64,000 bases of DNA from Glaciecola sp. 33A (GCF_002836745.1 NZ_PJAR01000024.1:265174-329173), one strand, 5' to 3'. Positions 25,472 to 34,942 are shown, counted from the stretch's first letter. Program-made: numbers and translations. Notes: a model not told the origin generated them from the letters alone.

Positions 25472-26808
25472 TGAATAAAGTTGCTTATTTAAAAGCTGAT
25501 GTAAATGCCGAGGTAAACGCAACCACTACCAATGCGCAATGGCAAGCTCGAAAAGACCAAGCTATCGCGATCGGAGAAGCAAACCTTGCACCTATTTATA
25601 TTGAAAAAGGTAAAAACGCACTGTTGTGGGATGTTGAAGGAAATCGTTATGTTGACTTCGCAAGTGGCATTGCAGTCACTAATACGGGCCATTCACACCC
25701 ACGTATTGTCGCTGCGGTTAAAGAGCAAGTTGAGAGATTTTCACATACATGCGTTATGGTGACCCCTTACAATAGCGCTGTTGTGCTTGCGGAAAAACTG
25801 AATGAATTAGCCCCAGGTAACAGTCCGAAAAAAAGCATGTTTGTAACCACTGGCGCGGAAGCCGTAGAAAATGCGATTAAAATTGCGCGCGCGCATACTC
25901 GTCGTCGTGCTGTTATCGCATTCAATGGTGGTTATCATGGGCGAACTAACTTTACCCTTGGGCTGACTGGCAAGAACGCACCATACAAAACATTATTTGG
26001 CCCCTTTCCAGCAGACATCTATCGAGCACCTTTCCCGATCCCATATCATGGTGTTACTGAAGAGCAGTCAATTGAAGCGCTGCATAATTTATTTAACTGC
26101 GATGTTACGCCTGAAGAAGTGGCCGCGATTATTATCGAACCAGTGCAAGGTGAAGGTGGTTTCTACCCAGCATCAAATTCCTTTCTCAAAGCATTGAGAG
26201 AGATATGCACTCAACATGGTATCGTAATGATTGCAGATGAAATTCAAACTGGTTTTGGTAGAACCGGTAAATTATTTGCGTCAGAGCATGCGGATATAGA
26301 ACCTGACTTAATCACGGTCGCTAAAGGTATGGCTGGTGGATTTCCGATTGCTGCTGTTATTGGCAAAACTAATATAATGGATGCTGCATCAGCTGGAGGA
26401 TTAGGTGGAACCTATGCGGGCTCTCCAATAAGCTGTGCTGCGGCGTTGGCCGTTTTGGACATTATTGAGGATGAGAAGTTAGTTGCTAAATCGCATCAAA
26501 TAGGTATCGTTTTTTCTACTCACTTGAAAGAATTACAAAAGCAATATCCACATTTAATTGGAGAAGTCAGAGCCGATAGAGGCGCCATGATAGCCCTTGA
26601 GCTGGTTAAAAATGGCGACCCTTCTCAGCCTAATCCTGAATTGTTGGGCGCTTTGATTAAAGAAGCCCTGAATAACGGCTTGATATTACTTAAATGTGGG
26701 ATTAGAAATAACGTTGTCCGATTCTTGCCTCCGCTTACCATCGAAGATGAGGTGATAAAGGAAGGATTGAATTTATTCAAAAAGAGCTTTGAGTCGGTCG
26801 CTAAATAG
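25471..26808 (+). CDS. gabT: 4-aminobutyrate aminotransferase
   Basis: This is a 445-residue class III aminotransferase. The PLP lysine is K285 in ITVAKGMAGGFP. GTGAEAVENAIKIAR-like cofactor text (TTGAEAVENAIKIARAHTRR), NGGYHGRTNFTL and IIEPVQGEGGFYPA follow GabT/PuuE closely. It converts GABA plus 2-oxoglutarate to succinate semialdehyde plus glutamate. Its ATG overlaps the gabD stop (TAATG), so translation is coupled. The first ~20 residues (DVNAEVNATTT) are an extra non-conserved leader. Some relatives act on 5-aminovalerate. As the end of a gamma-glutamyl amine route it would regenerate the glutamate consumed by the GS-like ligase. Confidence 0.9.
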   Translation: MNKVAYLKADVNAEVNATTTNAQWQARKDQAIAIGEANLAPIYIEKGKNALLWDVEGNRYVDFASGIAVTNTGHSHPRIVAAVKEQVERFSHTCVMVTPYNSAVVLAEKLNELAPGNSPKKSMFVTTGAEAVENAIKIARAHTRRRAVIAFNGGYHGRTNFTLGLTGKNAPYKTLFGPFPADIYRAPFPIPYHGVTEEQSIEALHNLFNCDVTPEEVAAIIIEPVQGEGGFYPASNSFLKALREICTQHGIVMIADEIQTGFGRTGKLFASEHADIEPDLITVAKGMAGGFPIAAVIGKTNIMDAASAGGLGGTYAGSPISCAAALAVLDIIEDEKLVAKSHQIGIVFSTHLKELQKQYPHLIGEVRADRGAMIALELVKNGDPSQPNPELLGALIKEALNNGLILLKCGIRNNVVRFLPPLTIEDEVIKEGLNLFKKSFESVAK

Positions 26809-26858
26809 CTCATTAATGATTTCCGCTAAGCTTGGCGTTAATCGTCCTGAACGTAAAC

Positions 26859-26886
26859 GCCATAGGCCGATATCAAGGCTTATGGC
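26859..26886. terminator. Hairpin between convergent gabT and sensor gene
   Basis: GCCATAGGCC (26859-26868) pairs with GGCTTATGGC (26877-26886), with one G-U pair and an 8-base loop. It lies between the stop codons of gabT and the convergent sensor gene. No clear U-run follows on either side. It may slow or end transcription from both directions. Confidence 0.4.
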
Positions 26887-26889
26887 GAT

Positions 26890-29800
26890 TCAATTGTCTT
26901 TACGCTTTTCTTTTAAATTCAATGCTGAGGGTGTTAGACCATAATATTTTTTAAATGATTTAGAGAAGTTCGACAAGCTGTCAAATCCAACCGCGTAGGC
27001 CACTTCACTGATATTCATTTGATGTTGCTGTAATAATAATTTTGCCTGTTGCAAGCGTACTTGGTGAATATATGCAGACGGCGAAATTTTCAAACTAACC
27101 TGACATTTTCTACGCAGTGTTTCTTTACTCATAAACATGAGCTGTGACAGCATATCAATAGTAAAGTCGACGTCATGTAAATGGCTAAAAATATGCTTTT
27201 GCAAATTGTCCTCAAACGAACTACTGCTGTTTGCTGCAGCCTGCAGTTCTGGCGTCATTTGGATTTTGCGGCGGACAAACGCTCTACGGCTTTTTATGAG
27301 TGTGTTAACGCGCATGACTAACTCAGATGTATCGAATGGTTTGATCAAGTAGTCATCCGCACCGTGGGCAAAGCCTTGCACGATGTCTCTTTTCATTGCT
27401 TGCGCTGAGAGCAATAAAACAGGGATGTGCTTGGTTTCTGGATGTCGCTTAAGCTTTTGCGTTAACTCAAGTCCTGACATCACTGGCATCGCAATATCTG
27501 AAATTATAATGTCGGGTAAGTTTATCATCGCTGAAACAAAGCCGGATTGTCCGTTGTCAGCCTCTATAACGGTAAAGCTATGACTAAGCCTCTGGCAGAT
27601 AAACTGGCGTAGTTCAGCATTATCATCAACCACTAAAATTTTAGTGGCGTCTTTTTGGGGTAAATTATTTGTATAGTCTTGCGTGGCAATGGTTTTTTTA
27701 ATACCAGTGGGTTCTATCAGTTGTTCGGATCTAAAGTGTGACTTTCCAGATGGTAGCCAGATCGTGAACTGGCAGCCTTGGTCGATTTCTGTTTCTAGGT
27801 CTATTGAGCCGTGATGCAAATTAACCAGTTCTTTTACCAGCGCCAAGCCAATGCCTGAACCCTTAGATGACTCACCGTTTGCTAGCTCTTCTTGATAATA
27901 CCGGTCAAAAACCTGCTCTTTGTTGGCCGCATCAATGCCATGGCCGTTGTCTGTAATCCTTATTCCTAAGTGTTTTTGCTGATGGATAAGTGCCAATGTG
28001 ATTACCGTGCGTTTACCACTATATTTGACTGCATTGGAAAGCAGGTTGGAGATACATTTGTCTATTTGATCTACATCGCAATAAATTTCATGCGGATTCT
28101 CGCAGTTAAGCAGACCCAACTCTTGCTGATGTTGCTCAGTCCAAGGTAAAAAGCGTTCATAATTAAGCCTGAGTAACGCTGCCATATCATGCTGGCTAAC
28201 GCGAAGCGAGAGTTGTCCAACTTCGAGTCGATTGATATCTAGCACTTGCCCTACCAAAGCCAGCATCGTTTTGGCATTATTGAGCGCGGTAAAGGTCAAA
28301 TTCTTAACTTGAACATCTAATGTTGCACTGCATTCTTTCAGTATAGTTTCAAGTGGCCCAATAGTCAGAGTCAGTGGGGTTCTAAATTCATGTGAAACAT
28401 TCGAGAAAAATCGGTCTTTTAATTGTTGTTGTTGTTTAAGTTCATCTACTTTAAGCGCGATCTCCTTGGTGCGTTCTGATATCCCGAGCTCTAGATCTCG
28501 ATTTTGTTGCTCTAAGGCTTTATTACGCAGTTTTTGTCCGACTCTTATACTCGTCGCGATAATAAGAAGTAGTGCGACCAAATAAATTATCTTGGCCCAA
28601 AATGAAAGATACCAAGGGAAAGCAACTGCAAAACCATGCTGTGTTGACGCTGTTCTTCCCCAAACATCCTGTGCTTCAACAGACAGTGTGTAATCACCTC
28701 CCGGTAGCAATGTGAAATCTTTACTTGTTTCTGTCGACCACTGAGTCCAGCTTTGGTCGATAGGCCCTGCAAGCTGAGTGCGATAGCGTGTTTTCATAGG
28801 CGATGAATAATCAGCCAGTGCAAACCCTATTCGCATTGAGTTGTTGTCTACTGAGTATGCTGGCTGAGGTAAGTTCAGGGGTAAACGTATATTGCTGTTG
28901 ATGCTGTTAATGTATCGAACTGTCAGAGGAGCCGCTTTAGGAACATGGTGGATCGCCTTTTCAGAGAGTCTATAAATACTGCCATTTGCCACGCCAAACC
29001 AGATGGCATCGTCAAAGTAGGCTAGTCCTCTGGTACCCGAGCGATTGTAAGGTTTAAAAAATGTCTCTTCAGCACTATATGACCCAGAGTCGTCTGTATA
29101 TATAACACCTGTATCAGTGCCAGCGTGATACCAAATGCGTTGCTTTTCATCAATCTCAATCTTGAACACGTCTTTGTTTAGCGTACTAAATGAATGGGTT
29201 AAATCATTTACCAAAGTGAACTCAGACTTGCTTGTCGGCTGATATTCAATCACGCCATTTTGCGTGCCTATCAACATTCTTTGCTTGTACACAAATGGAC
29301 GCAAGTGCTCGCTGCCCAAAGGAGCAGACTGGTTGTCAAATTTTAGAAGGGAGTCTAGATCAAGCCTATTACCGACCATGGTTAAGCGATACAGTTCCTG
29401 TTGTTCGGTAGTAAACCAAATGTGCTCGCTGCTATCATCAACGGCTTGAATTGATAAATATTCCATACCGCTCTTATCTTCAAACAAACGCGTTTCTTGC
29501 CACCGCCCGTTAATTTTCTCAAATTGTGATAAATGATTACCAATGGTGGCATATATAAATTGATTGTCGGACCTTAATTTATTAGATGACCCTTGATCAG
29601 AAGGGAATTTATGAGATGAAAAGGCCATTTCGGAAACCCAGTCTTGAGTGGATATCAATGTCGGGTTAGACATAAATTTTTGGTCATCTACATTTGTTAT
29701 GTCGAACAAATATACTCCAGCCTCGGTGCCTACGAACAGCGCATTTTCAAGTGCTAGAAGTTCGAGTACAACGAGGTTGAAATCAGGAATTTGGGTAAAC

Positions 29801-30957
29801 ATAGGGCTACGTGTTTTACCATTTGGAAAGGTAAGTTGATAAAACCCGGTACCTGAGAAAAACATACTCTGATCAATATTAAATATATTCTCAAAATCGA
29901 CGGTACCGGTATCGCTGCTGTATTTACTGCGTATATGCGGCGGTTGGAAAACGCTGATGTTTGGTAAGCCAGCTAGCCAGATATTTTGCTGGTCGTCTTG
30001 AAAAACATTATAAATAGTGGACAAACCTAAACCATCAGCTTGTTTATAATGGCGCATGAGTGTAAACGAGGCATCGAATATTATCAGCCCGTCCCTTGAA
30101 GAGTTCAGATAGTAGAAGCCGTCATGGCCTTGAATACCGCTGTTCAAGTAATTTTCCGGCAGTTGCTTTGGTGAGATCCGCTGCACAAAAGTGTTTTTAT
30201 CGAGTTCAAAAACACCGTTCATGTTAGTCACCATGACAACATTATCCTGCTGATTTAAGAACACCGACTTAATCCGCATATTGGCAGGAAATTGCCAAGT
30301 CAACGGCGTTGCAATGGGTTCGCCATTAACAATATCTATTGAATACATTTGTTGCCTGTCTTCAAGTAGCAGCATCTCGCCAATTTTGAATACTCGGGTG
30401 GTTTTACCATCAAATTGATTGATGCTTTGCATATGTTTACCGTCCCATACTAAAACAGTCTGGTCAGTGCTAAACACCACCATTTTATGATTACTGTTTA
30501 CTCCAAAAGTCTGACCGAAATCCTCAAGCAGATGGTCAGTGGGGATGTGAGTAAAAGTGAATTCGCCGTTGTCGGTTGGGCTGAAGTAGCCAAGCTCTCC
30601 GACTGCGCCAGCGTAGATGTTACCGTCTTGCCAAATAGAGATATCGCGAACACGGGTATTATTAGGAGTACTTGAGCGCTGCCAATTTTCGCCATCCCAT
30701 ACCAATAGTCCGTTGCCCGTGGCAAATAGCATGCGCCCGTCGATGTATTGATTAACCGACCAAATTTGATTACCACTTTGATGCTCTTCAATACTAAACA
30801 CTCGGGCGATAGGGTTACCGACATGTTGATACTGCTGCGCTTGAGCAAGGCTTGTAGAGGTATGTAAACAGAATAAAGTGAGGCAAAATATAGCGGGCCA
30901 AAATATAGCGGGCCAACATAAATAAGTTCGCTGCCAAGGAAGCAATCGTTTCGACAT
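26890..30957 (-). CDS. Hybrid two-component sensor kinase / AraC response regulator (HTCS-type)
   Basis: This is a one-protein signalling system of ~1355 residues from ATG 30957, which begins a signal peptide (MSKRLLPWQRTYLCWPAIFW). An alternative ATG lies at 30966, and the open frame to 31182 looks non-coding. Order: two-component-propeller repeats in the periplasm (IWSVNQYIDGRMLFATGNGL; IWLAGLP; IWFGVANGSIYRL), a Y_Y_Y domain (~690-770), a membrane helix (AKIIYLVALLLIIATSIRVG), HisKA with H856 (SHEFRTPLTL), HATPase (NLLSNAVKYSG, DNGHGID, GSGIGLAL), a receiver with D1154 (IIISDIAMPV) and a C-terminal AraC domain (VAYAVGFDSLSNFSKSFKKY). Such proteins often sense oligosaccharides in Bacteroidetes and Alteromonadales. 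It is divergent from the ice-binding protein gene. Confidence 0.92.
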   Translation of the reverse strand: MSKRLLPWQRTYLCWPAIFWPAIFCLTLFCLHTSTSLAQAQQYQHVGNPIARVFSIEEHQSGNQIWSVNQYIDGRMLFATGNGLLVWDGENWQRSSTPNNTRVRDISIWQDGNIYAGAVGELGYFSPTDNGEFTFTHIPTDHLLEDFGQTFGVNSNHKMVVFSTDQTVLVWDGKHMQSINQFDGKTTRVFKIGEMLLLEDRQQMYSIDIVNGEPIATPLTWQFPANMRIKSVFLNQQDNVVMVTNMNGVFELDKNTFVQRISPKQLPENYLNSGIQGHDGFYYLNSSRDGLIIFDASFTLMRHYKQADGLGLSTIYNVFQDDQQNIWLAGLPNISVFQPPHIRSKYSSDTGTVDFENIFNIDQSMFFSGTGFYQLTFPNGKTRSPMFTQIPDFNLVVLELLALENALFVGTEAGVYLFDITNVDDQKFMSNPTLISTQDWVSEMAFSSHKFPSDQGSSNKLRSDNQFIYATIGNHLSQFEKINGRWQETRLFEDKSGMEYLSIQAVDDSSEHIWFTTEQQELYRLTMVGNRLDLDSLLKFDNQSAPLGSEHLRPFVYKQRMLIGTQNGVIEYQPTSKSEFTLVNDLTHSFSTLNKDVFKIEIDEKQRIWYHAGTDTGVIYTDDSGSYSAEETFFKPYNRSGTRGLAYFDDAIWFGVANGSIYRLSEKAIHHVPKAAPLTVRYINSINSNIRLPLNLPQPAYSVDNNSMRIGFALADYSSPMKTRYRTQLAGPIDQSWTQWSTETSKDFTLLPGGDYTLSVEAQDVWGRTASTQHGFAVAFPWYLSFWAKIIYLVALLLIIATSIRVGQKLRNKALEQQNRDLELGISERTKEIALKVDELKQQQQLKDRFFSNVSHEFRTPLTLTIGPLETILKECSATLDVQVKNLTFTALNNAKTMLALVGQVLDINRLEVGQLSLRVSQHDMAALLRLNYERFLPWTEQHQQELGLLNCENPHEIYCDVDQIDKCISNLLSNAVKYSGKRTVITLALIHQQKHLGIRITDNGHGIDAANKEQVFDRYYQEELANGESSKGSGIGLALVKELVNLHHGSIDLETEIDQGCQFTIWLPSGKSHFRSEQLIEPTGIKKTIATQDYTNNLPQKDATKILVVDDNAELRQFICQRLSHSFTVIEADNGQSGFVSAMINLPDIIISDIAMPVMSGLELTQKLKRHPETKHIPVLLLSAQAMKRDIVQGFAHGADDYLIKPFDTSELVMRVNTLIKSRRAFVRRKIQMTPELQAAANSSSSFEDNLQKHIFSHLHDVDFTIDMLSQLMFMSKETLRRKCQVSLKISPSAYIHQVRLQQAKLLLQQHQMNISEVAYAVGFDSLSNFSKSFKKYYGLTPSALNLKEKRKDN
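30884..30913. repeat. 15-bp tandem duplication in the sensor's signal peptide
   Basis: Two adjacent copies of CAAAATATAGCGGGC (plus strand, 30884-30898 and 30899-30913) encode the repeated WPAIF of the predicted signal peptide (CWPAIFWPAIFCLT). The frame is kept and the hydrophobic core is lengthened by five residues. Confidence 0.85.
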
Positions 30958-31359
30958 AATAAACATATACGAACATGCTCTAGCTGTATTTTTTTGTATA
31001 CATAACCCTACAAGACTCAATCGATAAGCACAAGAAAAGAACACGACATCCATTGTTTGCCGCAGGCGCTGCATGTCAAAAGGTGAGTAAGATATATTCC
31101 ACGATTGTTTCGGGCATCTTGAATCAAGACGATTGTGGATATATGACAAACATCTGTGGACACAGGACAACAATGTAAACACATATGCAGGTTACCTTAT
31201 GATGAATGCAATTTGTTGCGGTTTGTGATTAGACATCAGTGTACTGATAGAAATAAAAAATAAATATCCATTGATGCCACATTAATATGTATAAACATTC
31301 ACGCATTAACAAAAAAACAATAACAATAAATTAGCCGTAGAATTAGGGAAAATAGGATT

Positions 31360-32709
31360 ATGAAACAGTCATTAGTAATTAACGTTATCGCAATATTGAT
31401 GGTCTTAGGAATGAGCACGTATACTGGGAACAGCAGAGCAGTTTCTCTTGCAGTGACAGAGACCCAAAATTTAATTGGGGATGGCGAAGAGCAGCTATTA
31501 GAGTTCAGTGCGTTTGAAGATGTTGCTCCTGAGCCGACAGATTTAGTGTCCTACACCTTATCTTGGAGTAATGTAAGTTATAGTCTTATAGTTTATGAAG
31601 CTCTCGATTGGAATGTAGATATTGGATATAGTTTAGGTGGTGAAAGCACCACTATATCAACCACAGGGACGAGTGATTATTTTTCCTACGTCGATATACA
31701 ATTTGCGGATGGCGAAGTGGTATTAGGCCCTGACTTTTTTGAGGAGACACCATCGATGGGATGGTTTGTTTCTGGTATCGGAGGCAGCAACCAATACGAT
31801 GACAACGGGTGGAGTGGTGAAGTCACTTTACAATACAATTACGAAGGCGTGGGTCTACCGTCCTTGTTAGATGAAGACTTAAATAACCAGATAATCTATG
31901 CTGGCGCTGCAGTCGTCGGAGGTGCAAGTTCAATCGTTGTCGGCAATGTTGAGGCAGTCGCAGCAGCAGGCTTTGGTGCGGATGCAGAAGTCGATGGTAA
32001 TATTGTAGCCGGAGCCGCTGTCACCATGGGCGCGGGGTCGTCGACTAAAGGCAAAATTACTGCTGGCGCAGCGGTAACGCTTGGCGCTGATGCATCTATC
32101 GATGGTACTGCCTACGCAGGAACTAGTGTCACCATTGGCCTTAATGCTAGTGCATCTAATTATGATGAATACAATAAAACAGAAATCATAGCCACCCAAA
32201 TAAAAGATGGGAAAGCAAAACTCAGTGATCTGCAAAATAGGCTTGCGTCGGCACAAGCTCCTCCGGAAAATCAATCATTGGATGCATATACTGGTAATGT
32301 AGATGTAGTCCCTGGTGTCTATCATTTAACAGTACTCACCACAGCTGCGGGTACCACACTCACTTTTAATGGCAATGGTGAAGACAATGTATGGCTTATC
32401 AATGTTGATACCTATGCCGCCTTTGGTGCGGATACAACATTCAACCTCGTTGATGTCACCGGTAACAGCAGCATTATCATCAATGCTGGGGGCTATGTAA
32501 CAAGCGGAGCAAATGCCAATTTAGCAGGCACTATTTTTGCTGGCTCCTATATTCTGACCGGTGCCGGCACCACCCTTCGCGGCGCAGCTGGAACTTGTGG
32601 ACTGTTTGCGGTTAACGGGGGAGTTTCTCTAGGAGCAGATAACAAGATTGGCGAGTTTGATACATGCTCCGACGGTGCTTTGCCTAGCAACATGAGCATC
32701 GATATATAA
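31360..32709 (+). CDS. Secreted ice-binding-like protein (DUF3494-type)
   Basis: This 449-residue protein starts with a signal peptide (MKQSLVINVIAILMVLGMST, cleavage near SRA|V). Residues ~30-165 form a Ser/Thr/Tyr-rich extra domain without a family I recognise. From ~175 onward the text fits the ice-binding beta-solenoid: Ala/Gly-rich steps (AGAAVTMGAGSSTKGKITAG, AVTLGADASIDGTAYAG), a helical insert (TQIKDGKAKLSDLQNRLASA), then GVYHLTVLTTAAGTTLTFNG, VWLINVDTYAAFGADTTFNL and the closing LAGTIFAGSYILTGAGTTLR. Known members bind ice crystals or keep brine pockets open around the cell. It stands alone, divergent from a large sensor gene 402 bp from that gene's start. Confidence 0.82.
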   Translation: MKQSLVINVIAILMVLGMSTYTGNSRAVSLAVTETQNLIGDGEEQLLEFSAFEDVAPEPTDLVSYTLSWSNVSYSLIVYEALDWNVDIGYSLGGESTTISTTGTSDYFSYVDIQFADGEVVLGPDFFEETPSMGWFVSGIGGSNQYDDNGWSGEVTLQYNYEGVGLPSLLDEDLNNQIIYAGAAVVGGASSIVVGNVEAVAAAGFGADAEVDGNIVAGAAVTMGAGSSTKGKITAGAAVTLGADASIDGTAYAGTSVTIGLNASASNYDEYNKTEIIATQIKDGKAKLSDLQNRLASAQAPPENQSLDAYTGNVDVVPGVYHLTVLTTAAGTTLTFNGNGEDNVWLINVDTYAAFGADTTFNLVDVTGNSSIIINAGGYVTSGANANLAGTIFAGSYILTGAGTTLRGAAGTCGLFAVNGGVSLGADNKIGEFDTCSDGALPSNMSIDI

Positions 32710-32748
32710 ATTGAGAATACCGCAAACAACAATGAGAGTCACTTAAGA

Positions 32749-32779
32749 TGAAATTCGACTGCGAAGCGGTCGAATTTCA
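32749..32779. other. Strong 14-bp hairpin after the ice-binding protein gene
   Basis: TGAAATTCGACTGC (32749-32762) pairs with GCGGTCGAATTTCA (32766-32779) around a GAA loop, with one G-U pair. It lies 40 bp after the stop codon. There is no U-run on either strand, so it could stabilise the mRNA end, or be a repeat-type element, rather than act as a simple terminator. Confidence 0.6.
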
Positions 32780-32906
32780 GGCCCAACATCTCGGAGGCTA
32801 AGTGTAAATCGATGGCACAGCCAAACTGAATTACTAATGACGGGTCGAACGATAATCTGGGTACATTTGAATTGCCATTAAGTAATAGCGAAACCGTCCT
32901 TTTTAA

Positions 32907-33332
32907 TTAGGCAGCGTTCTTCAGATCTATCAAATCCTGCAGGCTGATAGTTCCAATTTGATTCATATCGTCATCTAAGAGCTCATACAACACACCATCT
33001 CCTCGGATGCTGAAGGCGATTATTACATCTTGATCACCGCCACCTTCGCGATGAGGCTCATCATCCGCCGGGGTCGAGGTCATCGAACCGACGGGTCGGA
33101 CTTCTTTGAGCGTGCCGTCTGGCTTATACAAGCGATGTTCTCCTTGTATTACAAAGGTATTATTATGAACTTTATGGCGATGCATCACGATCTTCTCGTT
33201 TGCCGCAAATTTAAATAAAACATCGGATATTTTGTTAATTTCATCAATGTTTAGAATGGAAAAATGCAAATGCTCGAAGTCGCCGAGCGTTTTCCAAGAA
33301 ATGTTACTGTCATCAAAAGTATATGCTGCCAT
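32907..33332 (-). CDS. Cupin-domain protein
   Basis: This 141-residue cupin has metal-binding histidines in VMHRHKVHNNTFVIQGEH (H51, H53 and further His), which is the first cupin motif. The matching second motif is GSMTSTPADDEPHREGGG. It resembles 2,4'-dihydroxyacetophenone dioxygenase/ChrR-type cupins, which can be enzymes or metal-sensing proteins. It ends 16 bp upstream of, and on the same strand as, the broken alcohol dehydrogenase gene. The two were probably one operon controlled by the LysR gene at 34052. No specific reaction can be assigned. Confidence 0.78.
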   Translation of the reverse strand: MAAYTFDDSNISWKTLGDFEHLHFSILNIDEINKISDVLFKFAANEKIVMHRHKVHNNTFVIQGEHRLYKPDGTLKEVRPVGSMTSTPADDEPHREGGGDQDVIIAFSIRGDGVLYELLDDDMNQIGTISLQDLIDLKNAA

Positions 33333-33348
33333 CTTGTTAACTTCCTAT

Positions 33349-33927
33349 TTAGGTTGGTTTTATATTTATAACTACTTTACCCATTCCTTGACCACTTGAA
33401 AGACGCTCTTGTGCCTGACCAGCCTCTTTTAAGCTGAAGATTAGCTCATCTAATACAGGACGTAAGGCACCTGAGCCACCATGCACTAATACATTTTGAC
33501 CTTTACTTGTGTTGGCACGCATAAGTCCTTCGTAGGCAGTAATACCCACCACGCGAATTGCAGCGGCTTCACGCATGTTTAAATTTTGCGCTTTTCTAGC
33601 AATTAAATTAGCATCGGCCACTATGTATTTTGCCAAAGTTCCGGGTAAATAGGCTACTCTGCCAGCACAACCATAGACTTCATCCCCAACTGAAAATTGA
33701 GTAACACCTTTGCCAACAGCTTCTATGGTCCCAGCAAAGCCCAACCCTAAAACAGCTGGTAGTTGCGGAGCAAAAGGTAACTTATCACCCATTAGGCGTA
33801 TCATGGTGTCTAGAGTGTTTATACTGCTTGCTTCAATATTAACTAAAACATGGTCGGCTTTAATTTCAGGTTTCGCTATATCTGCTAACGCAAAAACGTC
33901 TGAACTGCCAAAACTGTTTATGATCAT
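33349..33927 (-). pseudogene. Zinc-type alcohol dehydrogenase/quinone oxidoreductase with internal in-frame deletion
   Basis: The reading frame is open for 192 residues, but the family is normally ~325-340. Residues 1-153 are a proper GroES-like N-terminal half (LGLGFAGTIEAVGKGVTQFS; GTLAKYIVADANL) running into the start of the cofactor fold, VLVHGGSG. There the text jumps directly to LRPVLDELIFSL and SSGQGMGKVVINI, which is the extreme C-terminus of the same family. About 140 residues, the whole NAD(P)-binding core, are missing, with the frame preserved. The junction is near position 33465. It cannot be a working dehydrogenase, though it could still make a stable fragment. It is divergent from a LysR gene. 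Confidence 0.85.
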
Positions 33928-34051
33928 TGCTTTGATGATATTTCCATCTATTTACTAATAGGTATCATTTAATGACATAAGTATATTTACTATTAATTAT
34001 TTTGATAATAGAGTTAAATAAAGAATCACTTTATAGTTTCTATTGATAATT

Positions 34052-34942
34052 ATGAATATTGAGCATCTTAAACTTTTTATTAGAATTGCAACAACACACA
34101 ACATTAGCTTAGCGGGGAGCGAATTAAGATTATCACCAGCGGTCGCTAGCGCTCACATCAATAAATTAGAAGCAGGATTGGGTGTTCGCTTAATTCATCG
34201 AACGACTCGAAGGGTATCACTTACTGAAGAAGGCAAAGCCTTTTTTCCTTATGCAGAAAATGTAATTTCTAGTATTGAAGCAGCGCGAGCTTCAGTCGGT
34301 GCTGGTAACTCATTACCCAGAGGAACATTACGTGTTGCTGCCCCAGCTTCTTTTGGACGAATGCATATATTGCCTGCAATAACGCACTTTCTGACGCTAT
34401 ATCCTGGGTTAAATGTTGATTTAAAACTCTCAGATACTATTGTTGATTTGGTTGAGGGTGGCTTTGATGTTGCCATTCGTAACTCTCAATTAAAAGACTC
34501 CAGTTTAATTGCGCGAAAATTAGCATCTGATAATCGAATTTTATGTGCATCGCCAACTTATTTGACAAAAAATGGAGAACCAATATCTCCGGAAGAATTA
34601 AAATCTCATCAATGTATTACATTAATGGGCTTGGATAACTGGCTATTTTATACGCCAAAAGGACAAGTAAACATCAAAGCTAAAGGTAATTTTAGAACCG
34701 ACAATGGTGAGGCCGTTCGAGACGCTTGTATTAATGGTTTAGGTATTACCATTAACTCTAAATGGAGTGTTTATAAGCACCTCAGCAATGGAGATCTTAT
34801 ACAAATACTTAACGATTATCCTATTGCCTCAGATGCGGCCATTTGGGCTATTTATCCAAGTTCTAGGCTGCTTGCACCGAAAGTTAGAGCTTTTATTGAT
34901 TATTTCACTGAACATTTTGGTGGCACTCCTTATTGGGAATGA
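34052..34942 (+). CDS. LysR-family regulator
   Basis: This is a 296-residue LysR-type regulator from ATG 34052 (MNIEHLKLFIRIATTHNISL); an in-frame TTG at 34043 is less likely. The helix-turn-helix is SELRLSPAVASAHINKLEAG. The C-terminal half (FDVAIRNSQLKDSSLIARKL) belongs to the CrgA/DsdC-like group that commonly controls a divergent oxidoreductase. Here the divergent gene is the deleted alcohol dehydrogenase at 33349-33927. The regulator may therefore have lost its main target while keeping the cupin. No frameshift is seen. Confidence 0.9.
   Translation: MNIEHLKLFIRIATTHNISLAGSELRLSPAVASAHINKLEAGLGVRLIHRTTRRVSLTEEGKAFFPYAENVISSIEAARASVGAGNSLPRGTLRVAAPASFGRMHILPAITHFLTLYPGLNVDLKLSDTIVDLVEGGFDVAIRNSQLKDSSLIARKLASDNRILCASPTYLTKNGEPISPEELKSHQCITLMGLDNWLFYTPKGQVNIKAKGNFRTDNGEAVRDACINGLGITINSKWSVYKHLSNGDLIQILNDYPIASDAAIWAIYPSSRLLAPKVRAFIDYFTEHFGGTPYWE

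Noticed and set aside
30958-31182. N-terminal 75-codon extension of the hybrid sensor
   Set aside because: It precedes a convincing signal peptide, has many Cys and Arg residues and no ribosome binding site; a signal peptide must be at the very start.
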